Part shown: positions 1 through 5,691 of the stretch, one piece after another
Layout of the letters: each line of letters opens with the position of its first letter
How positions within the stretch are numbered: position 1 is the stretch's first letter
Source of the DNA: Ruminococcus sp. UBA3280
GTDB taxonomy: Bacteria > Bacillota > Clostridia > Oscillospirales > Ruminococcaceae
DNA length: 8,905 nucleotides
Assembly: GCA_002362175.1 (NCBI GenBank)
Contig: DETU01000107.1
Coordinates: forward strand, 1-8,905
Direction: 5' to 3'
Made by a program: the position numbers and the translations under genes
Notes under the pieces: model-generated
The model's input: the letters and a program-made list of their open reading frames with translations, nothing else
Database searches by the model: none
What the model was told of the DNA's origin: nothing

Positions 1-1
1 T

Positions 2-30
2 ATTATAAAACAAACCTATAATAATGTCAA
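2..30 (-). promoter_or_regulatory. Consensus sigma-A promoter pointing left, out of the window
   Basis: Read on the minus strand, TTGACA (30 to 25) is followed by exactly 17 nt and then TATAAT (7 to 2). Both hexamers match the housekeeping consensus at the ideal spacing. Transcription would run off the left edge, which implies a gene divergent from the XRE regulator that is not visible here. A plus-strand TATAAT at 17-22 lies between the two hexamers. Its -35 would fall outside the window, so a plus-strand promoter for the regulator is possible but unproven. The two -10 elements form the inverted pair TATTATA (1-7) / TATAATA (17-23). Confidence 0.6.
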
Positions 31-82
31 TACTTTTTTTAATTTATAAAGTATAGAAATTATATGAAAGGATTTGTTTATA

Positions 83-316
83 ATGAACAAAAAAATTGAA
101 TTACAGGTAGGAAACAATATAAGAAAGCTCCGTGAGAAAAACGGCAGAACACAGGAATATCTCGCAGAACAGCTTCAGCTTAACGGCTGTGACATCACAA
201 GAAGTGCTGTCGCAAAAATTGAGGTGGGACAGCGTCATCTTTATCCCGACGAAATCATTCTGATAAAAAAGATTCTAAATGTATCATATGAAGAAATTTT
301 CAGTATTTCAGAATAA
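83..316 (+). CDS. Small XRE/Cro-type helix-turn-helix transcriptional regulator
   Basis: This 77-aa protein is almost entirely one HTH domain of the HTH_3/XRE class (residues about 8-70). The pattern V-G-N-N-I-R-K-L-R-E-K-N-G-R-T-Q-E-Y-L-A-E-Q-L is the usual first part of such domains. Residues T39-R40-S41-A42-V43-A44-K45-I46-E47 are the likely DNA-recognition helix. It has no extra ligand-binding or peptidase domain, so it is probably a simple dimeric DNA-binding protein. The ATG at 83 is chosen because AAAGGA at 67-72 lies 10 nt upstream; an in-frame TTG at 74 is only 1 nt from that site. It lies directly upstream of the trkA promoter in the same orientation. Copies of GTTTATAAT at its own start codon and around the trkA -10 make self-regulation and control of trkA reasonable guesses. 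Target genes and signal are unknown. Confidence 0.85.
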   Translation: MNKKIELQVGNNIRKLREKNGRTQEYLAEQLQLNGCDITRSAVAKIEVGQRHLYPDEIILIKKILNVSYEEIFSISE

Positions 317-329
317 TTCTTTAATACTG
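301..329. repeat. 29-nt imperfect palindrome centred on the XRE stop codon
   Basis: The outer arms CAGTATT (301-307) and AATACTG (323-329) are perfect reverse complements. The inner arms AGAAT (310-314) and ATTCT (316-320) are also perfect, around a single A at 315. Only the two positions between the arms (TC opposite TT) fail to pair. The TAA stop codon (314-316) sits in the loop. A run of five T follows about 10 nt later (339-343), so this may be a weak intrinsic terminator for the regulator gene. A protein-binding palindrome is the alternative. Confidence 0.55.
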
Positions 330-346
330 TATATATAATTTTTCTA

Positions 347-375
347 TTGACAAAATATAACAGCAGGTTTATAAT
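347..375 (+). promoter_or_regulatory. Consensus sigma-A promoter for trkA
   Basis: TTGACA (347-352), 17 nt, TATAAT (370-375): a perfect match to the housekeeping consensus and spacing. The predicted start near 382 gives a 5' leader of about 45 nt before the trkA ATG. This is too short for a known c-di-AMP (ydaO-type) riboswitch. It is the only strong promoter seen before trkA, trkH and the dockerin gene, so it probably serves all three. Confidence 0.8.
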
Positions 376-395
376 TAAGGTGGAGTATTATAAAC
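367..395. promoter_or_regulatory. Perfect 9-bp inverted repeat over the trkA -10 (possible operator)
   Basis: GTTTATAAT (367-375) and ATTATAAAC (387-395) are exact reverse complements separated by 11 nt. The left arm contains the -10 hexamer and the right arm covers the first transcribed bases, so a bound protein would block initiation. The -10 consensus explains the left arm but not its inverted copy. The same 9-mer also occurs at 76-84 and, inverted, at 5236-5244. Binding by the adjacent XRE protein is inference. Confidence 0.5.
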
Positions 396-426
396 TCTTA
401 AATTCTATATAATCAATGGAGGAATT

Positions 427-1785
427 ATGGACATTATCATTGTAGGGTGCGGAAAAGTCGGCAGCACTCTTGCGGACGTACTAAGCGAAGAACACAATGT
501 GACAATAATCGACACAAGTGAGGGAAAAATAGAAAACGTTGTAAACGACCATGACGTTATGGGAATAACGGGAAATTGTTTGCAGACAAGTATTCTTGAA
601 GAAGCAAACGTCGGAAAAACAGACATTTTCATTGCCGTTACAGACTCTGATGAGGTGAATATACTTTCATGTCTTATCGCAAAGGAACTCAAAGCACGCC
701 ACTGCATTGCCCGTGTGAGAAATCCCGAATTTGACAAACAGCTTGTCTTTATGCGTGACAATCTTAAAATAAGCATGATGGTAAATCCGGACTACAATGC
801 AGCCAACGAAATTGCAAAAGTACTCCGTTATCCCGAAGCAATCAACATTGAATCCTTTGCAAAGGGACGTGTTGACCTTGCCGAAATACGAATAACAAGC
901 GGAAGTATTCTCGACGGCATTGTATTGAATCATCTTTCAAAAAGACTGCGTCTTGATGTTCTGATATGTGCCGTACAGAGAAACAATGAAATAATTATCC
1001 CTGACGGTGATTTCATGCTCCGTGCAGGCGACAAGATTCACATGACTGCTTCACACAGTGCCATGGTTAAATTTTTCAAGAGTATAAGTGCGGCATATCG
1101 TGAAAAACGTGTAAAGTCGGCTGTTCTGATAGGCGGCGGACGTGTCGCATACCACCTTGCACAGCAGCTGATAGAAATGGGGATAAAAGTAAAAATCATA
1201 GAAATTGACTATAACAGATGTCTTGAATTAAGTCAGCGACTCAACAAGGTAAATATATCGTGTGCCGACGGTACAGACCACGACGTTTTAGAGGGTGAAC
1301 GTGTGTACGATGCGGACGCTGTTGTAACTCTTACGGGAATTGACGAGGAAAATATTCTGCTTTCACTTCTTGCCAAGAATAACGGCGTTGAAAAAGTCGT
1401 TACAAAAGTAAACAGAATGAACCTAATCCAACTTTCAGACACACTCTCACTCGACAGTATAATATCACCTAAATCAATCACTGTAAATCAGATTTTACAG
1501 TATGTACGTGCAAAACAGAACGCAAAGGGAAACAATATAACAACTCTCTATAGTCTTGTGAATGACCGTCTTGAAGCTATGGAATTTGTAATCCGTGACG
1601 ACAAGCCGTATCTTAACACCCCCCTCAAAAAACTCAAACTTAAAAAGGGCATACTGATTGCAAGTATAGTAAGAGGAAACGAGCTTATTATTCCAAAAGG
1701 TGACGACTGTCTGAAACTCAATGACAGCGTTGTGATAATAACAACAAACAAAGGTTTCAACGACCTTAAAAATATTTTTGAATAA
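427..1785 (+). CDS. trkA: TrkA, K+ uptake regulatory/NAD(H)-binding subunit (two RCK units)
   Basis: A 452-aa cytosolic protein that gates the TrkH K+ channel-like transporter in response to nucleotides. It has two tandem RCK units, the usual TrkA arrangement, unlike the single-unit KtrA. The first Rossmann fold starts at residue 1 with G7-C8-G9-K10-V11-G12 and acidic D29 at the end of the second strand. The first RCK_C lobe is about 140-215, ending in the I-P-D-G-D-F-x-L-R-A-G-D-K-I segment (191-204). The second Rossmann fold starts near 231 with G236-G237-G238-R239-V240-A241 and E259. The family signature S347-P348-K349 is followed by I-T-V-N-Q-I-L-Q-Y-V-R. The second RCK_C is about 372-452. 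The second loop ends in Ala rather than the final Gly of GxGxxG, so binding there may be weaker. GGAGG at 418-422 lies 4 nt before the ATG. trkH begins 22 nt after the stop, consistent with one transport system. Confidence 0.95.
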   Translation: MDIIIVGCGKVGSTLADVLSEEHNVTIIDTSEGKIENVVNDHDVMGITGNCLQTSILEEANVGKTDIFIAVTDSDEVNILSCLIAKELKARHCIARVRNPEFDKQLVFMRDNLKISMMVNPDYNAANEIAKVLRYPEAINIESFAKGRVDLAEIRITSGSILDGIVLNHLSKRLRLDVLICAVQRNNEIIIPDGDFMLRAGDKIHMTASHSAMVKFFKSISAAYREKRVKSAVLIGGGRVAYHLAQQLIEMGIKVKIIEIDYNRCLELSQRLNKVNISCADGTDHDVLEGERVYDADAVVTLTGIDEENILLSLLAKNNGVEKVVTKVNRMNLIQLSDTLSLDSIISPKSITVNQILQYVRAKQNAKGNNITTLYSLVNDRLEAMEFVIRDDKPYLNTPLKKLKLKKGILIASIVRGNELIIPKGDDCLKLNDSVVIITTNKGFNDLKNIFE

Positions 1786-1807
1786 AGGTGTATACGGGTA
1801 CTGAGAT

Positions 1808-3244
1808 ATGAATTACAGAATGATTTTATATATTATGGGACAGATTTTAAAGGGCGTAGGACTTTTTATGCTTCTTCCTATAGTAGTCGGATTCATTTAC
1901 GGTGAAGAACACGTTGTTTCTTCTTTCGGAATCCCGTTTATTGCACTTATGATAGTCTCTTTTCTGCTTACCGCAAAAAAACCTAAAAACAATTCTATTT
2001 TCTCAATGGAAGGATTTGTAAGCGTTGCTGCGTCATGGATAATGATGTCTGTGATAGGAGCAGTTCCGTTTGTGATTTCAGGTGAAATTCCGAATTTCGC
2101 AGATGCTCTTTTTGAAACGGTTTCGGGTTTCACAACAACAGGTGCGACAATTCTTGGCGACGTTGAATCAATGTCAAAATCCTGTCTGTTCTGGAGGGCA
2201 TTCACCCACTGGATAGGCGGTATGGGAATACTCATGTTTGTCCTTGCAATCATGTCAAGCAACGATTCACGTACAATGCACATGATGAGAGCAGAATGTG
2301 CAGGTCCAAAAGCAGGAAAACTTGTTTCAAAGTCAAGATTCTCCGCAAGAATACTCTATGGGATATATATTTCTCTTACTGTTCTTGAAATTATAATGCT
2401 GTTAATCGGCGGTATGCCCCTTTATGATTCAATAATACACGCATGTTCGTCTGCGGGTACGGGCGGTTTCTCAATATGGGGCGACAGTATAGCACATTAT
2501 AACAGCGTTTATATTGAAATGGTAATAGCTGTTTTTATCATTCTTTTCGGTGTTAATTTCAATCTTTACTATTATCTGCTTATAAAGAAGTTTTCACTTG
2601 CTTTCAAAAATGAAGAAGTAAGAACATATTTCGGTGTTATTATAACTGCAACGGTTATAGTCACTATAAATACAATGAAAGTTTTCGGCTCGGCAGGTGA
2701 AGCTCTGAGACATTCGTTTTTCATGGTAGCTTCAGCCATAACTTCCGCAGGATTCGCAACTACCGATACATCACAGTTTCCGGTATTTTCACAAACGCTT
2801 CTTACCCTGCTTATGTTTGTGGGTTCGTGTGCAGGTTCAACGGGCGGCGGTATGAAGGTCTCAAGAATACTGATACTTTTTAAAACGGGTATAAAGGAAC
2901 TCAAATACATCGTTAATCCACGTGCTGTAGCTACTGTCAAAATGGACGGAAAACCCGTTGAAAATGATGTAGTGCGTGGTGTATCGTCGTATTTCATACT
3001 GTTCATGATTATACTTGCCTTTTCACTTCTCCTCATTACACTCGACAGCTATTCAATTGAAGAATCCGCTTCCGCTGTAATAACCTGTATGAATAATATT
3101 GGCTTCGGTGTCGGACGTTTCGGAACTGCCGGAAATTTCGGGGGTCTTACGTCTTTCTCAAAAATCGTACTCTGCTTTGATATGCTTATAGGCAGACTCG
3201 AAATTTATCCGCTCATAATGCTGTTTGCATCAAAAAAACACTAA
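1808..3244 (+). CDS. trkH: TrkH-family K+ transporter, membrane pore subunit
   Basis: A 478-aa integral membrane protein of the TrkH/TrkG/KtrB family, close to the usual length of about 480 aa. It takes up K+ across the cytoplasmic membrane and is gated by TrkA. The four pore loops are visible: G107-F-T-T-T-G-A (P1), S214-S-A-G-T-G-G-F (P2), T312-S-A-G-F-A-T-T (P3) and N429-N-I-G-F-G-V-G (P4). The conserved glycines of the selectivity filter are therefore present. The intramembrane gate segment C341-A-G-S-T-G-G-G-M-K and the C-terminal G462-R-L-E-I-Y-P signature are also intact. The start is the first possible ATG, because an in-frame TGA lies at 1802-1804. Its Shine-Dalgarno is weak: the nearest candidate, AAAGGTG at 1784-1790, overlaps the trkA stop and lies 17 nt away. 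Translational coupling to trkA, or use of the ATG at 1820, is possible. Confidence 0.95.
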   Translation: MNYRMILYIMGQILKGVGLFMLLPIVVGFIYGEEHVVSSFGIPFIALMIVSFLLTAKKPKNNSIFSMEGFVSVAASWIMMSVIGAVPFVISGEIPNFADALFETVSGFTTTGATILGDVESMSKSCLFWRAFTHWIGGMGILMFVLAIMSSNDSRTMHMMRAECAGPKAGKLVSKSRFSARILYGIYISLTVLEIIMLLIGGMPLYDSIIHACSSAGTGGFSIWGDSIAHYNSVYIEMVIAVFIILFGVNFNLYYYLLIKKFSLAFKNEEVRTYFGVIITATVIVTINTMKVFGSAGEALRHSFFMVASAITSAGFATTDTSQFPVFSQTLLTLLMFVGSCAGSTGGGMKVSRILILFKTGIKELKYIVNPRAVATVKMDGKPVENDVVRGVSSYFILFMIILAFSLLLITLDSYSIEESASAVITCMNNIGFGVGRFGTAGNFGGLTSFSKIVLCFDMLIGRLEIYPLIMLFASKKH

Positions 3245-3252
3245 AAAGGAGG
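3245..3252 (+). promoter_or_regulatory. Ribosome-binding site that sets the dockerin-protein start
   Basis: AAAGGAGG ends 8 nt before the ATG at 3261 and begins directly after the trkH stop codon. It favours ATG 3261, followed by a clear signal peptide, over the in-frame TTG at 3225 inside trkH, which would add 12 charged residues before the signal peptide. Confidence 0.85.
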
Positions 3253-3260
3253 TTCACACC

Positions 3261-5114
3261 ATGAAAACCCGCACGCGACAAATTTTTTCCGTCATGCTAA
3301 GTGTGATTATGACATTAATGTGCATGACAACTGCATCAGTATATGCAGATTATCAGGCAATTCCCGAACAGTCACCCAAGTCCATGAATAAAATGACTTT
3401 CTTCATGGATAACACACAGGTATCGGCAGGAAGCGACGTACAGCTTGACATAAAAGCAATAAATCCTGTTGCGATTAAAAGTCTTGAACATATTATCCTT
3501 ACCATTCCCAATGGTTTTGAAGTTACGGGAATGTCGGACAGTTCTTCTATGTTCGGCGGTTCTTCCGTAACATATGAAGTATCGGGAAATTCTCTCAACT
3601 TCTCAATAACAAGTGACGGTTCACTAAATTCAAACGGTATAGTTGCAACAATAAATCTGCACGTATCGGAAAACTGTACTCCGCAAACATATGACTTCAA
3701 ATGGGTAACTACAGCAATGTCATGTAAAATTCCCACGGGAAGCAGTTACGCCCCCACTTTCCTTATGGGACGTGTTACAGTAACCGATTCAGGCGGTACA
3801 ACTCAGACAACTACAACATCATCAACTACTACTACGACAACTACCACCGATACTACCCAAACCACTACAACATCTATCATTTATGACCCTCATGGCTGGA
3901 TTTCACTTAACAGTCAACCTTATAAAACTGAATACTACATAGGAGAACAGCTTGATTTAACCGGTCTTACTATAAACTTTGATTACTATAACTACAAAAA
4001 TGAACATGAAATTATTTATTCCAATATTTCTCCTATGGACAAACCAAATGACTTCACGATTGACACTTCAAATTTTAATCCATATAATACAGGGACTTAC
4101 AAAATAAATATATCCTGTAGTAATGACTTTGCTTTGAAATACTTTGCAAGTGATAGTTTCGCAAGTGTTTCTTTTGAAGTGACTGTCAAAGAACCTGAAA
4201 CAACTACTACCACAAGCACCACTACTACATCAACTACAACTACTACTTCAACAACGTCAACTACAACAACTGCATCAACTTATCTTAATATAAATATTGA
4301 CTCCCTGCCGACCAAAACAGCTTATACCGTCGGTGAAGAACTTGACCTCTCGGGCGGTACATTTTCTTATGAAGGAATGTTTTCAAACGGTACTGGCTAT
4401 GGACACAAGCCTGTTAATATGACTGGAAATGAATATATTAATACATCTGAATTTGACAGTTCAAAAACAGGTACTTACAGAATATATATAAGAGTTTCAG
4501 TAAATTTCTTTGACGAAACATTATCTGGTGAAACATTCTTTGAAGTAACTGTAAAAGAACCCAATACAACAACTACTACAGTTTCCGCATATATCAATGT
4601 TACTATTGATTCCCTGCCGACCAAAACGGCTTATACTGTTGGTGAAGAACTTGACCTATCAGGCGGTAAATGGCATTCAAACGGTATGAAAAACGACGGA
4701 ACTCCTTTCAACAGTGTTCCTTATGATATGACCGGTAACAGCCGTGTTGATACTTCCGCTTTTGACAACTCCAAAGCAGGTACTTACAGAATATATCTAA
4801 GGGAAAATATAAACGGTCTTTACGGTGAAAATTTCTTCAATGTAACTGTCTCTGAACCTACAACCACTTTGGGCGATATAAACGGTGACGGCTTTATTGA
4901 CTCCGTTGACGCTACAGCCGTACTTATTGAATATGCAAAGCTTTCAACTTCTCATATCGGAACTTTTGACGAAAATCAAAAAAAATCCGCTGACCTTAAC
5001 AAAGACGGTCTTATTGATTCTGTTGACGCTACGCTTATTATGATGTACTATGCTTATGTCTCGACAGGCAAAAACGATACGCTTGAAAACTGGCTTTTTA
5101 CTAATAATATCTAA
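3261..5114 (+). CDS. Secreted cohesin-like / Ig-like / dockerin protein (scaffoldin- or adaptor-like)
   Basis: A 617-aa exported protein. Residues 1-29 are a signal peptide: basic start M-K-T-R-T-R-Q, a hydrophobic core, and V-Y-A before D30. Residues about 42-175 look like a cohesin: A-G-S-D-V-x-L-D-I near the start, I-P-N-G-F-E-V, and N-G-I-V-A-T-I-N-L-H-V before a final strand. Thr-rich linkers (180-204, 314-337, short ones at 436-440 and 534-536) separate three Ig-like modules of the bacterial Ig group 3 type: about 212-312, 341-433 and 444-532. Each has K-T-x-Y-x-x-G-E-x-L-D-L near its start and G-T-Y-(K/R)-I near its end. Residues 537-602 are a type I dockerin with calcium loops D539/N541/D543/D547/D550 and D578/N580/D582/D586/D589. 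No catalytic domain, LPXTG motif or late membrane segment is seen. It would dock onto another scaffoldin and, if the cohesin-like domain is real, bind a second dockerin. It starts 16 nt after trkH, probably on the same mRNA. The dockerin call is firm; the cohesin call is moderate and could instead be another beta-sandwich. Confidence 0.85.
   Translation: MKTRTRQIFSVMLSVIMTLMCMTTASVYADYQAIPEQSPKSMNKMTFFMDNTQVSAGSDVQLDIKAINPVAIKSLEHIILTIPNGFEVTGMSDSSSMFGGSSVTYEVSGNSLNFSITSDGSLNSNGIVATINLHVSENCTPQTYDFKWVTTAMSCKIPTGSSYAPTFLMGRVTVTDSGGTTQTTTTSSTTTTTTTTDTTQTTTTSIIYDPHGWISLNSQPYKTEYYIGEQLDLTGLTINFDYYNYKNEHEIIYSNISPMDKPNDFTIDTSNFNPYNTGTYKINISCSNDFALKYFASDSFASVSFEVTVKEPETTTTTSTTTTSTTTTTSTTSTTTTASTYLNINIDSLPTKTAYTVGEELDLSGGTFSYEGMFSNGTGYGHKPVNMTGNEYINTSEFDSSKTGTYRIYIRVSVNFFDETLSGETFFEVTVKEPNTTTTTVSAYINVTIDSLPTKTAYTVGEELDLSGGKWHSNGMKNDGTPFNSVPYDMTGNSRVDTSAFDNSKAGTYRIYLRENINGLYGENFFNVTVSEPTTTLGDINGDGFIDSVDATAVLIEYAKLSTSHIGTFDENQKKSADLNKDGLIDSVDATLIMMYYAYVSTGKNDTLENWLFTNNI
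3798..3872 (+). repeat. Low-complexity ACN repeat coding Thr-rich linker 1
   Basis: This stretch of mostly ACA/ACT/ACC codons encodes residues 180-204, of which 20 of 25 are Thr, with Ser, Gln and Asp interruptions. It joins the cohesin-like domain to the first Ig-like module. Such linkers are typical of extracellular cellulosomal proteins and are possible O-glycosylation sites. Slippage would change the length in steps of one codon without a frameshift. Confidence 0.85.
4200..4271 (+). repeat. Low-complexity ACN repeat coding Thr/Ser linker 2
   Basis: It encodes residues 314-337, made only of Thr (20) and Ser (4), between the first and second Ig-like modules. It resembles the linker at 3798-3872 in codon content, so the two could recombine and delete the first Ig-like module in frame. 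Confidence 0.85.
4296..4359 (+). repeat. Ig-module duplication, copy 1 (partner at 4605-4668)
   Basis: This 64-nt stretch matches 4605-4668 at 58 positions. All six differences are at third codon positions and silent, so the 21 encoded residues, starting I-D-S-L-P-T-K-T-A-Y, are identical. The flanking parts of the two Ig-like modules are much less alike. Confidence 0.85.
4605..4668 (+). repeat. Ig-module duplication, copy 2 (partner at 4296-4359)
   Basis: Second copy of the 64-nt repeat. A further shared stretch, CAGGTACTTACAGAATATAT, lies near the end of both Ig-like modules. Modules 2 and 3 therefore arose by duplication, while module 1 is a more distant relative. Confidence 0.85.
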
Positions 5115-5170
5115 CTTCTTGACCGCAAACAGCTTATTTCATGGGAAATATAACAAAATATTGAGAAAAT

Positions 5171-5213
5171 TACGGCTTTTTTGAGTGAAACACTTGACAA
5201 GCCGTATTTTTTT
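5171..5213 (+). terminator. Rho-independent terminator of the trkA-trkH-dockerin unit
   Basis: TACGGCTT (5171-5178) pairs perfectly with AAGCCGTA (5199-5206) and is followed by seven T (5207-5213). Inside the loop, GAGTG (5183? to 5187 region, preceded by T-rich sequence) can pair with CACTT (5191-5195) around AAA using one G-U pair. It lies 56 nt after the dockerin-gene stop and is the first terminator-like structure after the trkA promoter. Its right half contains the -35 of the rpsL promoter. Confidence 0.85.
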
Positions 5214-5222
5214 GGTTATAAT
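5194..5222 (+). promoter_or_regulatory. Consensus sigma-A promoter for rpsL / str operon
   Basis: TTGACA (5194-5199), 17 nt, TATAAT (5217-5222): perfect consensus and spacing, as expected for a ribosomal-protein operon. The -35 hexamer lies in the loop and the first base of the right stem arm of the upstream terminator. The terminator T-run is the promoter spacer. The predicted start near 5229 gives a leader of about 45 nt before rpsL. An inverted copy of the -10 region (ATTATAAAC, 5236-5244) follows in the early transcribed region. Confidence 0.85.
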
Positions 5223-5274
5223 ATGTAAGTGTGCTATTATAAACACATAAATTTTCGGGAAAAGGAGGAAGAAT

Positions 5275-5691
5275 ATGCCTACATTTAACCAGCTCGTTCG
5301 TAAGGGCAGAAAAGACCTGGAGGTTAAATCCACAGCTCCGGCTCTTCAGAAGGGCTACAATGCAAAGAAGAAGGTTCAGATTAACCAGAGTTCACCTCAG
5401 AAAAGAGGCGTTTGTACTGCTGTAAGAACTGCTACACCTAAGAAGCCTAACTCAGCTATGAGAAAAATTGCCAGAGTTAAGCTCACAAACGGTTATGAAG
5501 TAACATCTTATATCCCCGGTATCGGTCACAACCTTCAGGAACACAGCGTTGTTCTTATCAGAGGCGGACGTGTTAAGGACCTTCCTGGTGTGCGTTACCA
5601 CATCATAAGAGGTACTCTCGACGCTCAGGGTGTTGCAAATCGTGCTCAGGCTCGTTCCAAGTACGGTGCAAAGAGACCTAAGCAGAAGTAA
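5275..5691 (+). CDS. rpsL: 30S ribosomal protein S12
   Basis: S12 is part of the 30S decoding centre and controls tRNA selection accuracy. The 138-aa length matches Gram-positive S12, which has a longer N-terminal extension than the 124-aa E. coli protein. The core motif T54-P-K-K-P-N-S begins at residue 54, and the second decoding-centre loop is R98? to D102 in the segment G-G-R-V-K-D-L-P-G-V-R-Y-H. K56 and K101 correspond to E. coli K43 and K88 (Met-inclusive numbering), where streptomycin-resistance changes arise; both are the sensitive wild-type Lys. D102 is equivalent to the Asp that is methylthiolated in E. coli. AAAGGAGG at 5261-5268 lies 6 nt before the ATG. It is the first gene of the str operon here, with no rpoC directly upstream. 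Confidence 0.98.
   Translation: MPTFNQLVRKGRKDLEVKSTAPALQKGYNAKKKVQINQSSPQKRGVCTAVRTATPKKPNSAMRKIARVKLTNGYEVTSYIPGIGHNLQEHSVVLIRGGRVKDLPGVRYHIIRGTLDAQGVANRAQARSKYGAKRPKQK

Noticed and set aside
74..82. TTG at 74 as start of the XRE regulator
   Set aside because: It is 1 nt from AAAGGA (67-72), too close for initiation; the ATG at 83 has workable spacing and starts the HTH domain normally.
376..426. c-di-AMP (ydaO-type) riboswitch before the K+ uptake genes
   Set aside because: The predicted leader is only about 45 nt, far shorter than that riboswitch, and no conserved structure is visible.
405..776. Minus-strand open frames inside trkA, trkH, the dockerin gene, rpsG and fusA
   Set aside because: They lie wholly opposite clear genes, lack ribosome-binding sites and show no recognisable domain; they are shadows of the coding strand.
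3177..3210. Internal promoter for the dockerin gene inside trkH (TTGATA at 3177)
   Set aside because: No acceptable -10 lies 16-18 nt downstream; the sequence there reads GAAATT/AAATTT.
3225..3260. TTG at 3225 as start of the dockerin protein
   Set aside because: It lies inside trkH and adds charged residues before the signal peptide; ATG 3261 has AAAGGAGG at 8-nt spacing.
3798..4271. Tandem repeats as a CRISPR array or transposon ends
   Set aside because: They are short ACN codon runs in frame, coding Thr-rich linkers, without regular spacers or terminal inverted repeats.
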